Shown piece by piece: positions 34,401 to 38,804 of a DNA stretch of 38,804 nt (its first letter is position 1; every line of letters starts with the position of its first letter). The translations under genes were made by a program, and so were the position numbers. Below the pieces are notes generated by a model that had not been told where the DNA came from, ran no database searches, and was given only the letters and a program-made list of their open reading frames with translations. This DNA comes from Diatrype stigma (Eukaryota; Ascomycota; Sordariomycetes; Xylariales; Diatrypaceae): assembly GCA_022225965.2 (NCBI GenBank), contig JAKJXP020000188.1, positions 1-38,804 of the forward strand, given 5' to 3'.

Positions 34401-35536
34401 TAATTCCCAGTAGCGCACAAATTGAGAGCATACTGAGCGATGCGTGCAAGAAAGGCTCTGCCGGTGTCGTCAAGACTATCCTGCACAGAGTGGTATCCGA
34501 AACTAAGCCCCTGAAGTTTCGTCAGTTCTTCATACCGCTTATATACGCCGTGCAGGGCGCCAGCACCCGGCATAACAAATGTGTGCGCGAGCTTCTTGCG
34601 GCTGGTGTGAACCCAAATCATAGGAGCAAGAAGACCGGCCTGACGCCGCTTCACATCGCTGTCAGCCACCCTAATTTTAAAGGGTATACCAACCTCATCT
34701 GGCTGCTTCTCTCTGGTAAGATCGAGGCAGACCCCAACGCGCGCGACCGAGACGGCGAACTGCCTCTCACGAAGTTGTTCGTCGGCGCCGACACGACGCC
34801 GCTGGAGCCTCATAAGCGTGGGGCTCTGATCATGCTGCTGAAAGAGGGCGCGAAACCGAACATCACGCTCCCGGGGACGGGCAGCACGCCCCTGCACCTG
34901 GCGGTGCGACGGCAAGATAAGGTAGCGGTGGCGATGCTGCTGTACAAGGGTGCGGCGGTCGACGCTCGGAGCACGAGCGGCACGACGGCCCTGCAGATGA
35001 CGGCGAACCAGTTCAGGGCGGGCGAGCTCGGCGCCGACCATGCTGAGGTCCTCGAGCATCTGCTGCAGCATGGGGCGAACGTGAACGGGCGGGCGGGCGC
35101 GCTCGGCCGCACGGCCCTACACTGGGCTGCCATCGCCGGCTGCGCGCACGCCGTCGCGCGTCTGCTGGAGGCCGGCGCGGACGTAAAGCTGCAAGACCTC
35201 GACGGGTGCGATGCCTTGGCACTGGCTGTCCGCCACGCCGCAAAGCTGACGGCGGTGGACGGCGGCAGCGACAACACAGACAAGCTCGCGGACCACGTGG
35301 AGATCATGCTTGGTCTTGCGAAGGCAGCGAACTACGAGGAGTGGAAGCTGAGGGAGGGGAAGTGCGCCGTCGAGACGGCGTGCCGCGGGAAAGACACCGC
35401 GCTTTTGGAATGGTTACTGCGGGCCGGACTTAGCCCGGATTCCAAGTTCCGTCGAGAAACCGTGATGGAGTTTGCCAATAAGAAAGGCAGCTATGAGGCT
35501 AAGCAGCTACTCCAGTCGAAGCTGGGCTCTCATTGA
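31422..35536 (+). CDS. Active-type protein kinase with C-terminal ankyrin repeats
   Basis: Two exons, 31422-31927 and 32008-35536, flank an 80-bp intron (donor GTGAGT, acceptor CTATAG). The product is 1,344 residues. The intron splits the glycine loop, and splicing rebuilds GQGSFGGV (164-171), which confirms it. Residues 1-155 are a helical N-terminal region without a recognised domain. In the kinase domain all key residues are present: Lys186 (YARK), the helix-C Glu region (QELRELRELHH), HRDLTTRN (280-287, Asp282, Asn287), DFG at 300-302 and APE at 328-330. Residues about 470-985 are acidic, Ser-rich and probably disordered. From about 985 to 1335 lie roughly seven ankyrin repeats (for example TGLTPLHIAVSH, GSTPLHLAVRRQ, GRTALHWAAIAG). 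The ATG is used because the frame upstream begins only with GTG. Kinase-ankyrin order is that of RIPK4. Base composition rises sharply in the ankyrin part. The target is unknown. Confidence 0.9.
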
Positions 35537-36641
35537 AAATGAGAGGAAGCTATGGCAGTTGTAATATTATGATACCCCTTGAAATTCACGTAACACTACA
35601 TCCCCAATAATATTAATTATAGAAAATCCCCAGCGTGCTTTTTGTCATGCTCGTGTTCCCCGCCATAAAGTCTTTCCTCTCTTTGGAATTATATCCGGCG
35701 CGAAGGGAAACGCCGATCCCAGTTCTTCATCGATATAACGGCGTAGTTTCTACAGACTCTCACCCGCTTATCCGATTCACGCGGGTTCAGGGGTTGGGGA
35801 TATAAGATTATACGGTATATGGTTATACTGTATTGGATAATACGGATGTAGCAGTGGAATAAATAGGCACTAAGTAAGGTTAAGCAGACGTATATAAAGG
35901 TAGTTATTCAAGTATGAAGTAGTATTCGTGTATGTGTATAAGTGTGTGTGTGTGTATGTAAGGTCCCGACTTCCTGTATATCAGCTAGGTGGCTATTACC
36001 CCTATTTATATACAGAGTATTTCCTAATGCGGTAATTGTCCCTATCCTTTCTATTACAATGGAAGTCCTTATTTCCTTTATCCCATACAGTAATTGCTTC
36101 CGGCAGTATACCGTTCCCAGCAGTAATTCTGCTGTATAAGTGCAACTCCTTTGTAGTTGCTTTGTTATACTGCCTTACTGCATTCAGCAAATCCTACACC
36201 CCCCCTTAATGATTATCGAGGGCCGTAGGTAAGCATTAATGTATAGGATTTGTCCTTATAACTAAATAACGTATATATATATATCAGGAAAGCCGTTATA
36301 ACGGTAAAACCTGTATAAGAAGAAAGGTAATTATATAAGCGAATAATGGGTACAGGTATATAGGTGGTTGTAATTAACTAAGCACCTGCTTTGCCGGCTT
36401 GTAATTATATAAACAAGGCTGTATTGGAACAGCTTGTAATTATATAAACAAGGCTTTGCTTGTGTATAACTATATAAGCCCCTATTGGAATATAAGAAGC
36501 TTTCCAGCTTATCCTTTCTTTATTCGGTATTAAAAAATTAATAAAAAAATCACCTATTTATCGTATAAAGCCCAGAATAAAACGTACGTATACGGAAAAA
36601 ATCAGGCTTTCAGTAGGAAAACCTTTGAAGGAATAAAACCA
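35537..36641. other. AT-rich stretch, possible LTR remains
   Basis: AT-rich, no gene. A GT microsatellite is at about 35925-35955. Inverted 10-12-bp near-repeats flank 36188-36253. A 24-bp direct repeat is at 36397-36455. A pyrimidine-rich tract on the plus strand (36508-36523) could be the polypurine tract of the copia element on the minus strand; if so, its 3' LTR would lie to the left. The LTR limits cannot be fixed without a second copy. Confidence 0.4.
36397..36455. repeat. 24-bp direct repeat pair
   Basis: The same 24 bases occur at 36397-36420 and 36432-36455, a period of 35 bp. A diverged third copy follows to about 36490. It lies in the AT-rich region next to the copia remnant and may be part of a degraded LTR. 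Confidence 0.8.
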
Positions 36642-38804
36642 CTATATACTGATTATATTAGCTAATTTCATCAGCTTATTTAATATAACGCTAAATACCG
36701 GCTTTATTAAAAAATCAACTAGCTATTCTGCTATATTAATATGGTATAATACAGCTTTATTATTTGCTACCACCTCCCTGTTAAAGTAATAAGTTATATC
36801 TATATGCTTAATTCTTTTATGGAATTCAGGGTTATTAGCCAGCTTTTAGGCGGCATCGTTATTCACATATACCTTTAGAAGCTGGTCCGGATAACCTAGG
36901 TTTAATTCTTTATTTAAATAATTAAGCATATTACCTAGATATACGGTTTCTTTTAATCCTTCCTTTAAAGCCATATATTCTGCTTCACAGGAGCTTAAGG
37001 ATACTGTTTTCTAAAATTGGAAGATCCAGCTTATAAGGTTAAAATTACCCCTATTTGCTAAGCTGGTTATATATCCACTTGTAGATTTTCTATCTAATAG
37101 GTCACTTCCCCAGTTAAAATCTATATAAACCTTTAATTCCAAAACTCCGTTATACTTATATATAACCCCTATATTAGGGTGCTTTAATAAATACCCCTAT
37201 ATTTTATATAACTCCTTAAAGTGGTTTATACTTGGGTTGCTCATAAATCTAGCACAGGTGCATATAACGTAAGTTATATCAGGTCGAAATTTTAAAGCTA
37301 GATATAATAAAGAACCTATTTGCTTTTAATAATCCATAACTTTTATATTTAAAACTGTTAATTTATTTTTCTCAAGCTTAAGGCCGGAAATATAAGGAGT
37401 ATTTCCTGGCTTTATATTTGGATTATTACGTATATTATATTTAGTGAACAGCTTTTCTATATATCGTTTCTGGCTTATACGTATTTCCTTATTAGGATAA
37501 TCGATTTTTAAATCGTTACCTAAGTAAGTAAAAACGGGACCTATTCTATCTAGCTTAATAGATTTTAACAGCTTTATGGCTAGATTATTTATACCGGCTT
37601 CGGACGGGCTTATTATTAATAAGTCGTCTATATGGCAGATAATAACAGTATTACTTATTTTATTTACAAATACTCTTTCGTCGTAAGGAAATACAATAAA
37701 TCCTTCGGCTAATAATACTTGGAATAGGAATTTATACTAAAGCCTGGATAATTGCTTTAAGCCGTATAAGGCTTTATTAAGCTTAGCTACCTTATTATAA
37801 GCTTTTAAATAAAAACCTTCTGGCAGCCGTATATAAATTTCTGTATTTATATCAAAGTAAACAAAAGCGTTTTAAACGTCGTATTGTATTATAGGCCACT
37901 CCTTATTAACGGCTATTATTAATAATAAGTGCTACGTTTCCGATTTGGCTATAATGGAAAAGGTTTCCAAATAATCTACTCCTAACTATTAGTTATATCC
38001 TTGTATAATAAATCTGGCTTTAAAGCGTTCAGATTTATCCTTATTAATTATCCAATTAGGTTTAATAAAGCTATCTTTAATAATAGGTTTAAATTTAAAC
38101 AGCCAACGAATTCCTATAAGGTATTTTCCCTTAGGTAGGTCCATTATACTGTAGGTATTCTATTTCTCCAGTTCCGTTATTTCTGCTTTGCAGGCTAAAT
38201 ATTAGGATTCTCGGTCTATACTATTCATTGCTTGCTTATACGTAACTGGTTCGGTTATAAAAGCCGAAAGAATAAAATCAGCTTTTCCTTTTCTTTTTAT
38301 ACTCATAAGCTGATTAGATAATAACGTATCTTTTACTATATATAACAAATGGTCTATATTAACCTTTATACAGTCCTATATAGGATCTAAAGATATAGGA
38401 AAGCTTGGAGGTATAAGGGTTAAGTTATTAAGCTTAATCCTTTTATTTGAATTCTGGTTGTTATTTAAATTTCGATCAACTGCAGTAATAGCGGCTGCTC
38501 GTTTTATTGGATTACCTATAGCAGCTACAGCTGCTTTAGTTATATACCGTCTGCCCGGTAATTCCTTTATTTGCTTATAATCAAAATTATCAGCTAAATC
38601 AGCTGGTATAATTCCCGAAGCTTCCGTAGCCGTTATAGGTTTATTAAGCAGGTAAAAGGGCTTCGGTACAACTGGGCTTTCTGCTATCCCCCCATTTTGG
38701 ATATAAGGAAATTCTTCTGTATTATCTACGGCTTCCAGGGTGCCCCCCTGGCTTATATTGTTATTATTAAGGTCCTTAATAAAGATACCGTCCCTTATAT
38801 TAAC
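36642..38804 (-). mobile_element. Ty1/copia retrotransposon pol remnant, RIP-damaged, cut by window edge
   Basis: One minus-strand frame runs from 38804 to a terminal TAG at 36642 without a frameshift but with 13 in-frame stop codons. In element order it contains: a linker after integrase (38804 to about 38260), the start of reverse transcriptase (about 38255, TEPVTYKQAM), the RFKARFIIQGYN block (about 38010), the block with PIIQYDV and later NAF (about 37890), the catalytic xxDD box (as HIDD, 37634-37623), then RNase H with KSTSGYI (about 37100), SSCEAEYMAL (about 36985) and KHIDITYYF (about 36785). Stops sit mostly where the family has Gln or Trp, the result of C-to-T change on either strand, which is the RIP pattern. 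Integrase, capsid and the 5' LTR lie beyond the window or are lost. It cannot encode a working polyprotein. Confidence 0.92.

Overview
The window is nuclear DNA of a filamentous ascomycete (Pezizomycotina, most likely a Sordariomycete; genus not determinable by eye). Reasons: short introns of 50-157 bp with fungal donor, branch and acceptor signals; compact intergenic spaces; recognisable fungal families (HeLo-domain pseudokinase, kinase-ankyrin protein, class III alcohol dehydrogenase, Nup85, MATE transporter, DUF4536 protein); and AT-rich flanks in which a Ty1/copia element has been damaged in the style of repeat-induced point mutation (RIP).

Layout. 1-2295: AT-rich, gene-poor flank with a 9-bp tandem repeat, a GC-rich minisatellite, a perfect 20-bp inverted repeat and several small GC palindromes. 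2296-5248: two minus-strand genes, a 96-residue two-exon DUF4536 (DMAC1-like) mitochondrial membrane protein and a 523-residue SAP-like nuclear candidate that carries a copy of the histone H3 N-terminal tail motif. 5249-8424: nothing convincing. 8425-9343: a four-exon gene for a small secreted protein with Kex2-type sites (candidate effector). 9344-12186: no supported gene. 12187-15012: F-box-like protein with a long disordered tail. 16465-17529: membrane-anchored short-chain dehydrogenase. 18447-20047: five-exon S-(hydroxymethyl)glutathione dehydrogenase, minus strand, with TATA and CCAAT boxes. 21625-24950: two-exon Nup85. 25877-27515: two-exon MATE transporter, minus strand, with an acidic dileucine motif. 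28989-30734 (minus) and 31422-35536 (plus): a divergent pair, a HeLo-pseudokinase and an active kinase with ankyrin repeats. 35537-38804: AT-rich flank ending in a RIP-damaged copia pol remnant on the minus strand.

Housekeeping genes (formaldehyde detoxification, nuclear pore, mitochondrial assembly factor) occupy the centre, and accessory-type genes lie nearer the AT-rich edges. The most interesting unit is the divergent pair at 28989-35536. One partner has the HET-S-type cell-death domain joined to a kinase fold that has lost its catalytic residues, as in MLKL; the other is a complete kinase with ankyrin repeats, the architecture of RIPK4. A RIPK-MLKL-like death module is an inference, but a testable one. 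The second notable item is the histone H3 tail mimic in the SAP-like protein.
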